Assembly: GCA_019420405.1 (NCBI GenBank)
Contig: JAHZHF010000040.1
Location: forward strand, 1 to 15,789
Origin: Clostridiales bacterium
GTDB taxonomy: Bacteria; Bacillota; Clostridia; Lachnospirales; Lachnospiraceae
Length of the DNA stretch: 15,789 nt
Direction: 5' to 3'
Below are positions 1-7,909 of the stretch, piece by piece. Numbering within the stretch: position 1 is the stretch's first letter; every line of letters begins with the position of its first letter. Both the position numbers and the translations under genes were made by a program. The notes beneath the pieces are model-generated. The model made no database searches. It saw only the letters and a program-made list of their open reading frames with translations, and had not been told where the DNA came from.

Positions 1-19
1 GCAGAATACGTTTGAGAAT

Positions 20-42
20 CGTCCCTGTTTTCGGACGTTTTT
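20..42 (+). terminator. Weak possible intrinsic terminator
   Basis: CGTCC (20-24) and GGACG (33-37) form a 5-bp stem with an 8-nt loop, followed by five T and a C on the plus strand. It could end a plus-strand gene lying left of the window. The stem is short, so this is a weak call. The rest of 1-78 shows no gene. Confidence 0.3.
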
Positions 43-78
43 CATACGGGAGTTAGTGAACTTTATAGCTGCCACGTC

Positions 79-1095
79 TTAGAGGCGAAGGGAAAATACC
101 TCCTCCAAAAATCCGTATTTTTCTTCCGCCTGCCGCACAGCCAGTTTTAATTTCTCCACGTATTTCTCCGGAAGCCACGCCTTATTGGAATGATAATAGC
201 TGCTCGCAGTCTTCCAGTATTTTTCCGGATAAGCCAGGCAAAGCCCTGTATACTCCCGCTCACAAGGGGTAAGTCTCCGCTCGGACTCATAGGCGTCAAG
301 TATTTTTTGTCCAGTTTTTTGTTTCCAATGATGTTTTTCCATGACTTTCCTTGTGAAATAGTACAAATCCTGCACCTGTATTCCTGCGTGCATCCTCTCA
401 AAACCTGTAACCGCCATGTCATCTTCCGTCATGAGCAGGTTATGATAATTGTAGTCTCCGTGGATCAGACTTCCCGTATCCGCTGCACTTTTTTTCAATT
501 CTCCGAGTCCCGCGCTTTCCATCCTGTCAAGCACCTTCTCCGCCATCTCATACATGGACTCAAAGCTGGAAAGAAAGAGCATCTCGAATTCATTTTTAAC
601 AGTGCGCTGACGGATAAACGTCCGCACCTTTTTCAGCTCCCGGTTATGACGCCGGATTTCTTCGGCCGGATCGCGGGCCACACCCGCATATTCCCCGGTC
701 AGTGTCCCATTCGCATCCCACTGTCTGCGGTCTCCCGTCAATCGGTGCAGAACCGCGAGCTTCTGCGCCGCCTGCACCAGCTCGCCCTCCTGCCTGATGT
801 CACACTCATGCCCCTGATACCATTTTTTGAGCATGTATACCCGTCCCTCTCTGGAAGTGACGAGAAGCTCTCCGTCCGATGTAAATACCGGGGTGTCAAC
901 CTTCACTATCCCCAGATCCTCAATATAACGAAGCACAGTATACAATAAGGGGGCGCGCTGTGCGGACACCTTAGTCTCTTTCAGCAGCATCGTCCCCTCA
1001 TTTGTATCGCAAAAAAACGCACCCCTGATTCTGCGGGTGCCCTTTACCTCAATATCATACCGCCCCAGCACTTCCAGTTCATATTCTTCCCTCAT
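79..1095 (-). CDS. CotS-family spore coat / aminoglycoside phosphotransferase-like protein
   Basis: 338 residues with the protein-kinase-like fold of the CotS/APH family. The brown-box motif HGDYNYHN is at residues 212-219, with catalytic-loop Asp214 and Asn219. The metal-binding Asp expected about a dozen residues later is not seen: the segment reads GFERMHAG (231-238), with Gly where Asp of a DFD/DFG-type motif would sit. The C-terminal part (about 285-338), rich in aromatic residues (YPEKYWK, SNKAW), is typical of CotS-like coat proteins. In Bacillus, CotS-type proteins are made in the mother cell and join the spore coat. The gene stands alone, with AGGGGGC about 5 nt before the ATG and a possible sporulation promoter further upstream. 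The family call is fairly sure. Whether it phosphorylates anything is unknown, and it may be a pseudokinase. Confidence 0.75.
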   Translation of the reverse strand: MREEYELEVLGRYDIEVKGTRRIRGAFFCDTNEGTMLLKETKVSAQRAPLLYTVLRYIEDLGIVKVDTPVFTSDGELLVTSREGRVYMLKKWYQGHECDIRQEGELVQAAQKLAVLHRLTGDRRQWDANGTLTGEYAGVARDPAEEIRRHNRELKKVRTFIRQRTVKNEFEMLFLSSFESMYEMAEKVLDRMESAGLGELKKSAADTGSLIHGDYNYHNLLMTEDDMAVTGFERMHAGIQVQDLYYFTRKVMEKHHWKQKTGQKILDAYESERRLTPCEREYTGLCLAYPEKYWKTASSYYHSNKAWLPEKYVEKLKLAVRQAEEKYGFLEEVFSLRL

Positions 1096-1188
1096 AGCTG
1101 CCCCCTGTCACCTCTGTCAATCACGGTTCTGCCCGCACCATTGAAGCACTGTGCCTCTCATTTCGGTGCGTGGCTGAACCTTACATCC

Positions 1189-1218
1189 TAATCTATGAAG
1201 GGGGCGGCCCGGGTATGA
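1189..1218 (-). promoter_or_regulatory. Candidate sigma-E/sigma-K promoter of the CotS-like gene
   Basis: On the minus strand, TCATACC (1218-1212) is followed after 14 nt by CATAGATTA (1197-1189). The second box fits the CATAnnnT(A) -10 element of the mother-cell factors sigma-E and sigma-K. The first fits five of seven positions of the sigma-E -35 box at the right spacing. It lies about 85 nt before the start of a predicted spore coat gene, where such a promoter is expected. No sigma-A promoter is evident there. This is motif matching only. Confidence 0.4.
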
Positions 1219-1259
1219 CTCACTGGCCGGGTTTTCTTTCTCACAGTCTGTTTTTTCTT

Positions 1260-2594
1260 TTACAGACCGAGCTTTTCTTTTGCATAATTGCAGAGAATCT
1301 CTTTTTCGTTCCTTTTCGGATCATCGATCACATACTCCAGAAGTTCGCTCAGCATTTTCCCGATCTCGCGTCCCGGTTTCATGCCAAGCTCCATCAGCTC
1401 CCGGCCGCCCACCGCGAGCTGCCTCAGCGTAACGCAGTCGCCGTTCATCAGAGCTTCCTGATACAGTTTCCTGATCTCCACGATATTCTCAATCTTCTCA
1501 CGGCGACGGTATGGGCTCTGCGCTTTGGCGTCCGCAAGACGTACCGCAAGATAGTAAGGGAAGAGCTCCACACCGATCCGGTTCATGGCGCGGCGGACAT
1601 TGACCGGCGTCGCCTCCATCCGGTAATCGTGATAGCAGACAAGACGGCTCACCGTCCGTATCGTATCATTGTCGAACTTAAGCCTCCGCATAATATTCCG
1701 CGCGATCTCCTCGCTGACCAGGGCGTGTCCCTTAAAGTGATCCCGTCCGTTCTCATCAGTCGTCTTCATCGCCGGTTTCCCCATGTCATGAAAGAGCATG
1801 GTAAGCCTCAGAATCTTATCCCGTTTGATATTCTTAAGCGCCAGGAGCGTATGGCGCGCCACATCGTGCTTGTGGTGAGGGGTATTCTGCTCCACCCCCA
1901 CCATGGCGTCCCACTCCGGCAGGATCACTTTGGTGATTCCCAGCTCATATGCGTCCTGAATTCTCTCCGGATGCGGTGAAACGAGCAGTTTCACCAGTTC
2001 TGTCTGAATCCTCTCCGCGCTGATCTTCTCAAGGGTCGGCGCAAGTTCTCTCACCGCCGCCGCAGTCTGCTCCTCAATCGGAAAATTAAGCTGGGCGGAA
2101 AAGCGCACTGCCCGCAGAATCCTCAGAGCGTCCTCCGAAAATCTCTCCTTCGGATCACCCACACAGCGGATCAGATGATGGTTTAAATCCTTCATCCCGC
2201 CAAATACATCCACAAGGCGCACTTCATCGTTATAAGCCATAGCATTTATCGTAAAATCTCTGCGCCGCAGATCCTCTTCCAGACGGCTTGTAAACTCCAC
2301 CTGCTTCGGATGCCGTCCATCCTCATACGCTCCATCGATCCGGTAAGTCGTCACTTCAAAACTGTCCTTCCCGAGAAGTACGGTGACCGTCCCGTGCTCA
2401 ATCCCGGTATCCACTGTCCTGCGGAACAGCTTCTTGATCTCCTCCGGACGCGCGGACGTAGTAATATCCCAGTCCTCCGGACGTCTGGCCAGAATCGAAT
2501 CCCTGACGCAGCCCCCGACGGCATAAGCCTCATACCCGTGAAGCTGCAGATTATTAATGATCATCATCACTTTTCTTGGCAATGCTATTTTCAT
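1260..2594 (-). CDS. cca: CCA tRNA nucleotidyltransferase with HD domain
   Basis: 444 residues. This class II nucleotidyltransferase adds or repairs the 3' CCA end of tRNAs from CTP and ATP. The N-terminal domain shows GGCVRD (27-32) and the metal-binding pair Asp41/Asp43 in DWDITT. RRDFTINAMAYN follows about 65 residues later and is the flexible-loop/motif B region of poly(A) polymerase-type enzymes. An HD phosphohydrolase domain follows, with HDMGKP at 269-274. The length fits Clostridia enzymes of this type. The ATG overlaps the stop of the upstream ATPase gene by 4 nt (ATGA), so the two are probably translationally coupled. The tRNA-Cys in this window ends without an encoded CCA, so the organism needs this enzyme. 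Confidence 0.93.
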   Translation of the reverse strand: MKIALPRKVMMIINNLQLHGYEAYAVGGCVRDSILARRPEDWDITTSARPEEIKKLFRRTVDTGIEHGTVTVLLGKDSFEVTTYRIDGAYEDGRHPKQVEFTSRLEEDLRRRDFTINAMAYNDEVRLVDVFGGMKDLNHHLIRCVGDPKERFSEDALRILRAVRFSAQLNFPIEEQTAAAVRELAPTLEKISAERIQTELVKLLVSPHPERIQDAYELGITKVILPEWDAMVGVEQNTPHHKHDVARHTLLALKNIKRDKILRLTMLFHDMGKPAMKTTDENGRDHFKGHALVSEEIARNIMRRLKFDNDTIRTVSRLVCYHDYRMEATPVNVRRAMNRIGVELFPYYLAVRLADAKAQSPYRRREKIENIVEIRKLYQEALMNGDCVTLRQLAVGGRELMELGMKPGREIGKMLSELLEYVIDDPKRNEKEILCNYAKEKLGL

Positions 2595-4192
2595 GAAAAA
2601 TCTTCCTTCTTCATAATCTCTTCTTCTCTCTTATGACAAGTAAATATTATAACCTGCTTTTTTTGTCCGCTCAACCATTTTAATACAGATTTCAGTCTTT
2701 TCTCATCATAAAACGCAAATACATCATCCAGAATCAGAGGCATCGGCTCCTCCAAAAGCAGATCTGCCCCGGCCATCCGCACCGAAAAATAGATCTGTTC
2801 CAGGGTTCCCCTGCTCAGTCTGTCTGCCGGTACCCGTCTTATGCCATCCCATGCTGAGAGTTCCATTGAAGGACCGACGCTGATTCCCTTATACTTCCCG
2901 TCCGTAACCGCAGAAAAGATTTCCGATGCTCTCTGGTTCATAAGCCGGGAAGTCTGATCCTTCGTCTCCTCCGCCGCCTTCTTAAGCTCCTCTTCCGCCA
3001 GAGCCAGTACCCGGCGCCGCCTTCTGGCCTCGCGTAGAGCCTCGCCGGTCTCCTCCTCCGCGTATTCCTCTTTCAGATTCTCGCAGCGGATCTCCTTCTC
3101 CTTCCATTCCGCCCGAATCCGTTCCATTTCCCATGACAGCCGCTCTGACTTTTCCCTTACTGCACTTTCCCGGTTTCTTCCCTTTCTCACGCTGTTTTTC
3201 CCGCGCTCCCGGCTCCGCGTTACAAGGCCCGCCACAAGCACTGACGCTCCCGCCAGCGCTATGATTGCTCCGATCACCGCGATCGGGAGACCCGGAAGTG
3301 AGGACAGACCGCCCCCGTCCCCCGTCTGGCTTATACTGCTAAGTGCTGTTCCCCAGGCAATTCCCATTCCTCCGGCAATGATCCCGCCTATTCCGGCAAG
3401 CAGCATACTCTTTGCACTGATGTCATCAGTTTCGTTTCCAGTTTCTTTTGTCTCTTTTTCGTTTACGCCTTTCTCTTCCTGTATTTCTTCCACGGGTATT
3501 TCTGACAGAGCCTCCAGCTCTGCCTGCCGTTCTTCGTATTCGCCGCTCAGACGTTCCATATCCCGCTCAAGATAGCTGCACTCCTGCATGATCTTCCGCC
3601 GGCGTTCTTCCTGCGCCGCTTCTTCCCTGCGCACTTTTTTATCTGCATTTCTGCGCTTCTCCGCCAGAATCTGAAACGCGCTGTTTAAATCGATCTCTCC
3701 GCCGCCTGTCTCATAATAATTCGCCGCATAGTTTTCAAGCTCTTCAAAAAGCTCTTTCCCCGGCTCCGCTTTCAGCTGGCCCACAGAGACGGTACTGTCA
3801 AACATCCCCTCCGTCAGTCCGCCCAAAAGCATCGTCAGGTCACCCTGCTCCACAGACAGCTCCTCCCCATCATCCTCACACACGAGGACAGCGGGGCGCA
3901 CCGGACGCGCAAAGCTTCGCTCCAGCCGGAATGATCTGCCCCCGCACCGGAAACGCATCACGCCCCCGTAGTATCCCGGGTTCTCCCATGGCTCATACCG
4001 GGTAAAATCGTCTTTCGCTGCGGCCCGTCCCCGCCCCCGCTCCATTCCAAAAAGCATCGCACGGATAAAGGCGTGAATCGTAGATTTGCCATATTCATTT
4101 TCCCCGGATATCACCTGAACTCCATCGTGGAGACGGATTCGCCTGTCCGAAAACTTCCCGAAGTTTTTTATATAGAGTTCCGTTATCACCAT
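2591..4192 (-). CDS. SbcC/YhaN-like AAA ATPase with a membrane hairpin
   Basis: 533 residues from the chosen ATG. The N-terminal half has a Walker A motif, GENEYGKS (30-37). The C-terminal half has an ABC-type signature LSRGTLEQ and Walker B PLILDDVFAFYD, then FTCH as a switch histidine. Charged coiled-coil stretches lie between (about 180-255 and 330-420). Two hydrophobic segments (about 263-285 and 299-324) split the coiled coil and should form a membrane hairpin. This is the layout of YhaN-like, Rad50/SbcC-related proteins, though it is shorter than YhaN or SbcC. A GTG at 4228 overlaps the upstream stop and would add 12 residues. I prefer the ATG because AGGAAGAG precedes it and the family begins with MxIxxLxIxNFGKF. 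The partner nuclease is immediately upstream and cca overlaps downstream. The exact DNA substrate is unknown. Confidence 0.8.
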   Translation of the reverse strand: MVITELYIKNFGKFSDRRIRLHDGVQVISGENEYGKSTIHAFIRAMLFGMERGRGRAAAKDDFTRYEPWENPGYYGGVMRFRCGGRSFRLERSFARPVRPAVLVCEDDGEELSVEQGDLTMLLGGLTEGMFDSTVSVGQLKAEPGKELFEELENYAANYYETGGGEIDLNSAFQILAEKRRNADKKVRREEAAQEERRRKIMQECSYLERDMERLSGEYEERQAELEALSEIPVEEIQEEKGVNEKETKETGNETDDISAKSMLLAGIGGIIAGGMGIAWGTALSSISQTGDGGGLSSLPGLPIAVIGAIIALAGASVLVAGLVTRSRERGKNSVRKGRNRESAVREKSERLSWEMERIRAEWKEKEIRCENLKEEYAEEETGEALREARRRRRVLALAEEELKKAAEETKDQTSRLMNQRASEIFSAVTDGKYKGISVGPSMELSAWDGIRRVPADRLSRGTLEQIYFSVRMAGADLLLEEPMPLILDDVFAFYDEKRLKSVLKWLSGQKKQVIIFTCHKREEEIMKKEDFS

Positions 4193-4224
4193 AGCCGAAA
4201 ATCTCTTCCTTTCCTCTGCACCTT

Positions 4225-5286
4225 TCACTCTCTGGTATCCAGCATGGCTTCCACGCCCTCACACAGTGCCTCATACTCCTCACTGCCCTCTGTACAGCCT
4301 TTAAAACGGCTGATATACCTCCCCAGAAGATTATCCCTGTTCTCCCTGAAAATCTCTTCAATATCAAGAGCCTGCCCGGTACGGTCCACAACTTCCAGAA
4401 TATTTCCCCTGCCGGCCAGATAGTCCGTATCAAAGACAATATCCGGATCTCGTCTGCCTGAAAGTACTATCTTGTAAATGTTTTCATTTCCATATTCACT
4501 GATAAGTTTGTCAACTTCTTTTTTAATACTAATCACTGTGTCAGAGGAGTTCACCGGAACTTCCACATGGATGTACTCCCGGCACGCACAGGGAATCCAC
4601 TGAGTTTTCACCGCCTCTTCGCCTTTCCCCGTGATTTCACCCCGGACATAACCATGGGGCCCCGTATCATTTTGATCCACCGGTTCCAGCGCTCCGCTGT
4701 ATATGGCCCTGTTCTTCCAAACCGCCTGCGGCTTATGAATATGTCCAAGAGCCACATACGAAAACCCGGACTCCAGAATTGCCCTTCGGTCGATCGGAAT
4801 ATGTTTCTCATCTCCTCCATGTGCCAGCAGGATCTCAATCGGCTCCACGCCTCCCGCGCGCAAATGGTCATACAGCGGTTCTCTGATCTCCCTGCTGTGG
4901 TAGCTCAGGCCGTATACCGCCGTGTGTAACTCCGGGAAGTCAATATACTCCGGAGTTTTCCCGAACAGCGGGCAGACGTTGCTGTTCCACTCAAATGTAC
5001 GATAATAAGAATCCCGCCTGATATAGTCGTGATTTCCCGCAATGAGAACCACCTTTGTGTGTGTCAGGGCGGAAAATATGGCGTTCACTTCTTTGAGTTC
5101 CCTCAGAAGGGGCTGGCGGTGAAACAGATCTCCGGCGATCAGAAGCAGGTCCGTCTGTTCCTCCTCACAGACTCCGGCCACATGTTCCAGAGTTTCCCAC
5201 AGCTCATGCGGCCGCTCCTCACTGTAAAGCGGCCCGGCGTCCGGCTCCGCGCCCAGATGCACATCTGCAATATGTATAAATTTCAT
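4225..5286 (-). CDS. SbcD/YhaO-like DNA repair exonuclease (metallophosphoesterase)
   Basis: 353 residues of a calcineurin-like phosphoesterase of the SbcD/Mre11/YhaO type. The metal-binding motifs are in order: DVH (Asp8, His10), AGDLFH (Asp53), GNHD (85-88), LAHGG and GHIH. These enzymes use two metal ions, usually manganese, to cut DNA. They act with an SbcC/Rad50-type ATPase, and one is encoded directly downstream with a 32-nt gap. An ATG at 5331 would give 15 more residues (start MRKCRLWE). I chose the ATG at 5286 because AGAGGAG lies just before it and the family starts with MKFIHIADVHLG. It lies 122 nt after asnS with no convincing terminator between, so it may share the asnS transcript. 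The pairing with the ATPase is inferred from adjacency and family knowledge. Confidence 0.87.
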   Translation of the reverse strand: MKFIHIADVHLGAEPDAGPLYSEERPHELWETLEHVAGVCEEEQTDLLLIAGDLFHRQPLLRELKEVNAIFSALTHTKVVLIAGNHDYIRRDSYYRTFEWNSNVCPLFGKTPEYIDFPELHTAVYGLSYHSREIREPLYDHLRAGGVEPIEILLAHGGDEKHIPIDRRAILESGFSYVALGHIHKPQAVWKNRAIYSGALEPVDQNDTGPHGYVRGEITGKGEEAVKTQWIPCACREYIHVEVPVNSSDTVISIKKEVDKLISEYGNENIYKIVLSGRRDPDIVFDTDYLAGRGNILEVVDRTGQALDIEEIFRENRDNLLGRYISRFKGCTEGSEEYEALCEGVEAMLDTRE

Positions 5287-5408
5287 ATCACTCTCTCCTC
5301 TCTTCGTCTCCCAAAGTCTGCATTTCCTCATCCCTTACGAAAAGAGGACGCTGCATCCCAAAATGCCGCGCCCCTTCAAGCCGCCTGCCGGCGGATACAG
5401 TGCACTGA

Positions 5409-6800
5409 TTATAATTCACAGTTATTTACCGTCCTCGGGAACGGAATTACGTCACGAATGTTTGACATACCCGTCAGATACATCACGCATCTTTCAAAAC
5501 CAAGTCCGAATCCGGCGTGTCTCGTTGAACCGTACTTTCTCAGATCCAGATAGAACCCGTAGTCCTCCTCTTTCAGCCCCAGCTCCTTCATACGGGAAAG
5601 AAGCTTATCGTAGTCATCTTCCCTCTGGCTTCCGCCGATGATCTCTCCGATCCCCGGTACCAGGCAGTCCACAGCCGCAACCGTCTTCCCGTCATCATTC
5701 TGCTTCATGTAGAACGCCTTGATCTCCTTCGGGTAATCCGTCACAAATACCGGACGCTTGTAGATCTGCTCCGTCAGATAGCGCTCATGCTCTGTCTGCA
5801 GATCACAGCCCCAGGACACCTTATATTCAAACTTATCATTATTCTTTTCCAGAATGTCAATCGCCTCTGTATACGTCACGCGTGCAAAATCAGAATTCGC
5901 CACGTTATGAAGCCTGTCGAGAAGCCCCTTGTCCACAAAGGAATTGAAGAAATTCATCTCCTCCGGCGCGTTCTCCAGCACGTAGTTGATGATATATTTC
6001 AGCATATCCTCCGCCAGATCCATATTGTCCTCCAGATCCGCAAATGCAATCTCCGGCTCAATCATCCAGAACTCGGCCGCATGTCTTGTCGTATTGGAGT
6101 TCTCCGCCCGGAAGGTCGGTCCAAATGTATAGATACTGCGGAATGCCTGAGCATAAGTCTCACCGTTTAACTGACCGCTCACAGTCAGGCTCGTCTCCTT
6201 CCCGAAGAAATCCTTCGAGTAATCTACAGTGCCATCCTCATTCTTCGGTACATTTTCCATATCCAGAGTGGTCACACGGAACATCTCTCCCGCGCCCTCG
6301 CAGTCACTTCCCGTGATCAGCGGCGTGTGCACATACACAAATCCTCTCTCCTGGAAGAACTTGTGGATCGCATATGCCGCCAGTGATCTCACACGGAATA
6401 CCGCCTGGAAGGTATTCGTTCTCGGACGCAGATGGGAGATCGTCCTGAGATATTCAAAACTGTGCCGCTTCTTCTGCAGCGGATAATCCGGCGCAGACGC
6501 TCCCTCTACCGTAACCGTATCCGCCTGGATCTCAAACGGCTGCTTTGCCTGAGGGGTCGCCACCAGAGTTCCTGTCACAACTACGGCCGCTCCCACATTT
6601 AACTTGGAAATCTCCGCAAAATTATCCATCTTGTCGTGGTACACAATCTGAAGTGTCTGGAAATATGAACCGTCATTGAGGACAATAAACCCAAATGTCT
6701 TCGAATCCCTGATGCTTCTGATCCAGCCGCCGACCGTCACCTGCTTGTCCAGATACTCCTCCCTGTTTTTAAATAAGTCGCGTATTGTTGTCAGTTCCAT
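5409..6800 (-). CDS. asnS: Asparaginyl-tRNA synthetase
   Basis: 463 residues, the usual length for bacterial AsnRS. This cytoplasmic class IIb enzyme charges tRNA-Asn with asparagine using ATP. An OB-fold anticodon-binding domain comes first (about 1-115, with VGGWIRSIRDSKTFGFI). The class II catalytic domain follows: motif 1 around KFFQERGFVYVHTPLI, motif 2 FRAENSNTTRHAAEFWMIEPE, and motif 3 GFGLGFERCVMYLTG near the C-terminus. The reading frame is open to a TTG at 6818. I chose the ATG at 6800 because GAAGGAG lies 9 nt before it and the protein then starts MELTTIRDLF. A consensus-like promoter lies about 65 nt upstream. That leader is too short for a T-box. Confidence 0.96.
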   Translation of the reverse strand: MELTTIRDLFKNREEYLDKQVTVGGWIRSIRDSKTFGFIVLNDGSYFQTLQIVYHDKMDNFAEISKLNVGAAVVVTGTLVATPQAKQPFEIQADTVTVEGASAPDYPLQKKRHSFEYLRTISHLRPRTNTFQAVFRVRSLAAYAIHKFFQERGFVYVHTPLITGSDCEGAGEMFRVTTLDMENVPKNEDGTVDYSKDFFGKETSLTVSGQLNGETYAQAFRSIYTFGPTFRAENSNTTRHAAEFWMIEPEIAFADLEDNMDLAEDMLKYIINYVLENAPEEMNFFNSFVDKGLLDRLHNVANSDFARVTYTEAIDILEKNNDKFEYKVSWGCDLQTEHERYLTEQIYKRPVFVTDYPKEIKAFYMKQNDDGKTVAAVDCLVPGIGEIIGGSQREDDYDKLLSRMKELGLKEEDYGFYLDLRKYGSTRHAGFGLGFERCVMYLTGMSNIRDVIPFPRTVNNCEL

Positions 6801-6872
6801 ATCAAAAAACTCCTTCAATAGTTATTGCTCACAGGCAGAGTCTGTCCGCGCCTGCCGTCAGCCAGTATTGTC

Positions 6873-6901
6873 ATTATAACACTCCCTGTCAGGGTCGTAA
6901 A
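6873..6901 (-). promoter_or_regulatory. Sigma-A promoter of asnS
   Basis: On the minus strand, TTTACG (6901-6896), a 17-nt spacer and a perfect TATAAT (6878-6873). The spacer holds the small dyad CCCTgacAGGG. Transcription should start near 6866, giving a leader of about 65 nt before asnS. Confidence 0.75.
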
Positions 6902-6932
6902 CCAAAACCGTCTCTTTTTTTCGCTTTTTCTC

Positions 6933-6961
6933 TTGACGCATCCGAAAGCCTTTGTTATAAT
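6933..6961 (+). promoter_or_regulatory. Sigma-A promoter of tRNA-Cys
   Basis: TTGACG (6933-6938), a 17-nt spacer and a perfect TATAAT (6956-6961), ending 27 nt before the tRNA. It faces away from the asnS promoter; the two -35 boxes are 31 nt apart. Confidence 0.85.
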
Positions 6962-6988
6962 TTAAAAGATGCTTAAGCTCATACTCAT

Positions 6989-7060
6989 GGCGCAGTAGCC
7001 AAGTGGTAAGGCGTGGGTCTGCAACACCCTGATTCACCGGTTCAAATCCGGTCTGCGCCT
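6989..7060 (+). tRNA. tRNA-Cys (anticodon GCA)
   Basis: 72 nt that fold as a cloverleaf. The acceptor stem pairs GGCGCAG with CTGCGCC. The D-arm is GCC/GGC. The anticodon loop CTGCAAC carries GCA, which reads cysteine codons. The T-arm is ACCGG-TTCAAAT-CCGGT. The discriminator base is T (U73), as is usual for tRNA-Cys. The bases after it are CTTG, so the CCA end is not encoded and must be added. The outer anticodon-stem pair (T27-T43) is a mismatch. The gene is a single-tRNA unit with its own promoter and terminator. Confidence 0.95.
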
Positions 7061-7069
7061 CTTGCGAAA

Positions 7070-7100
7070 GGGCTGTCGGTTAATACCGAAGTCCTTTTTT
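7070..7100 (+). terminator. Intrinsic terminator of tRNA-Cys
   Basis: GGGCT then TCGGT (with one bulged G) pairs with ACCGA then AGTCC around a TAAT loop, followed by six T. It begins 10 nt after the tRNA. Confidence 0.88.
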
Positions 7101-7118
7101 ATATGCCGGAAAGAGACG

Positions 7119-7161
7119 ATCCCGGAGAAATCGGCTTTTTAAGGTCTGATTCCTCCGGGAT
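7119..7161. terminator. Long hairpin between tRNA-Cys and the PepSY gene
   Basis: Perfect 9-bp arms ATCCCGGAG (7119-7127) and CTCCGGGAT (7153-7161) extend inwards by four more pairs after one mismatch. On the plus strand a T-rich run with six T (7172-7177) follows. On the minus strand, where the PepSY gene ends 47 nt earlier, the following tract is only CGTCTCTTTCC. It probably ends the PepSY message and backs up the tRNA terminator, but the weak minus-strand T-tract leaves this open. Confidence 0.55.
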
Positions 7162-7208
7162 TTCTGCTTTCTTTTTTACCATTTTATTCTGCGGGTTTCC
7201 ACCGCTTC

Positions 7209-7853
7209 TTATACCCGCTCCTCGCTCCATTCAAGGATCGTTCCTGTATTAGCATCTATCTCAAAATCATACTCTTTCTGCTCGTAAATGATGTCTCCTT
7301 CATACTTGTAGACTCCGTCGTCACTATCAAGCTCAATTCTGATATCGCTGTCCGTCGCTCCGGGTACTCTCTCCAGTGCAATCGCCGCAGCCTCCTCCAG
7401 ACTTATGGCTGTATCTGCCGTCTGATTATTATTACTTCCTGTTCCGGTGTTAGTATTACCCGTCCCCGTCGCATCACTGGAAGCGTTGCTGCTCTGCTGT
7501 CCCTGTGCGTCTGTATTGTTCTGAGTGCCGCTGTCCGCCGTATTCTGTACGCCGTTTGTCAGTAATTCCACATCAGCGCTCAGGATCTTTCCGTCAGAAG
7601 CCTGCACTTCATAGTCATATTCCCTGCCATCTGCATCAAACTGGATCTCGAAGATTGTTCTTCCGTCATCGCGATCCTCTGATACTTTTAAACGTGTCGT
7701 ATCGGACTCGTTCACTCCTGCATCTTCTAAAGCCACTTCCAGAGCCGCATCTTTTCCGATATTCTTTTCATTTCCTGCACCGCATCCTGCTGCTCCCACC
7801 GCGGTTACTGCTGCCGCCGCTAAAATAACTGCTGTTTTTATTGATTTTCTCAT
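7209..7853 (-). CDS. PepSY-domain lipoprotein, two copies of the domain
   Basis: 214 residues. The N-terminus has a basic start (MRKSIK), a hydrophobic Ala/Val-rich stretch and a Cys at residue 24 (VGAAGC), so export and lipid anchoring to the outer face of the membrane are likely; the lipobox is not perfect. Two PepSY-type domains (about 34-97 and 149-214) are separated by a linker of about 50 residues, mostly Asn, Thr, Ser, Gly and Gln. Each domain has the usual pattern of a helix followed by a strand reading YDYEV or YDFEID and then a turn (ASDGKIL, ANTGTIL). PepSY domains are thought to inhibit proteases or bind envelope partners; the target here is unknown. The gene follows the sensor kinase gene after 104 nt and has its own candidate regulated promoter. 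AGAGAGG precedes the ATG. Confidence 0.8.
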   Translation of the reverse strand: MRKSIKTAVILAAAAVTAVGAAGCGAGNEKNIGKDAALEVALEDAGVNESDTTRLKVSEDRDDGRTIFEIQFDADGREYDYEVQASDGKILSADVELLTNGVQNTADSGTQNNTDAQGQQSSNASSDATGTGNTNTGTGSNNNQTADTAISLEEAAAIALERVPGATDSDIRIELDSDDGVYKYEGDIIYEQKEYDFEIDANTGTILEWSEERV

Positions 7854-7909
7854 AATGATTTTCCTCTCTTTCTCTGATTTATATTGATTATTTTGTTTTC
7901 GTTGATATC

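Noticed and set aside
190..948. Long plus-strand reading frame opposite the CotS-like gene.
   Set aside because: It is the antisense shadow of a recognisable gene, has no ribosome binding site and shows no family resemblance. The same holds for the other long opposite-strand frames in the window.
1207..1241. CCCGG and CCGGG stem with a following T-rich stretch between the CotS-like and cca genes.
   Set aside because: The T-rich side faces the plus strand, where no gene precedes it. On the minus strand, where cca ends, no T-tract follows, and it overlaps the candidate CotS promoter.
5332..5408. Small hairpin CCGCC-GGCA-GGCGG between asnS and the nuclease gene as a terminator.
   Set aside because: The stem is 5 bp and no T-tract follows on the minus strand, so read-through is at least as likely.
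6801..6866. The asnS leader as a T-box.
   Set aside because: Only about 65 nt lie between the promoter and the start codon, with no specifier stem, T-box sequence or terminator. T-box leaders are much longer.
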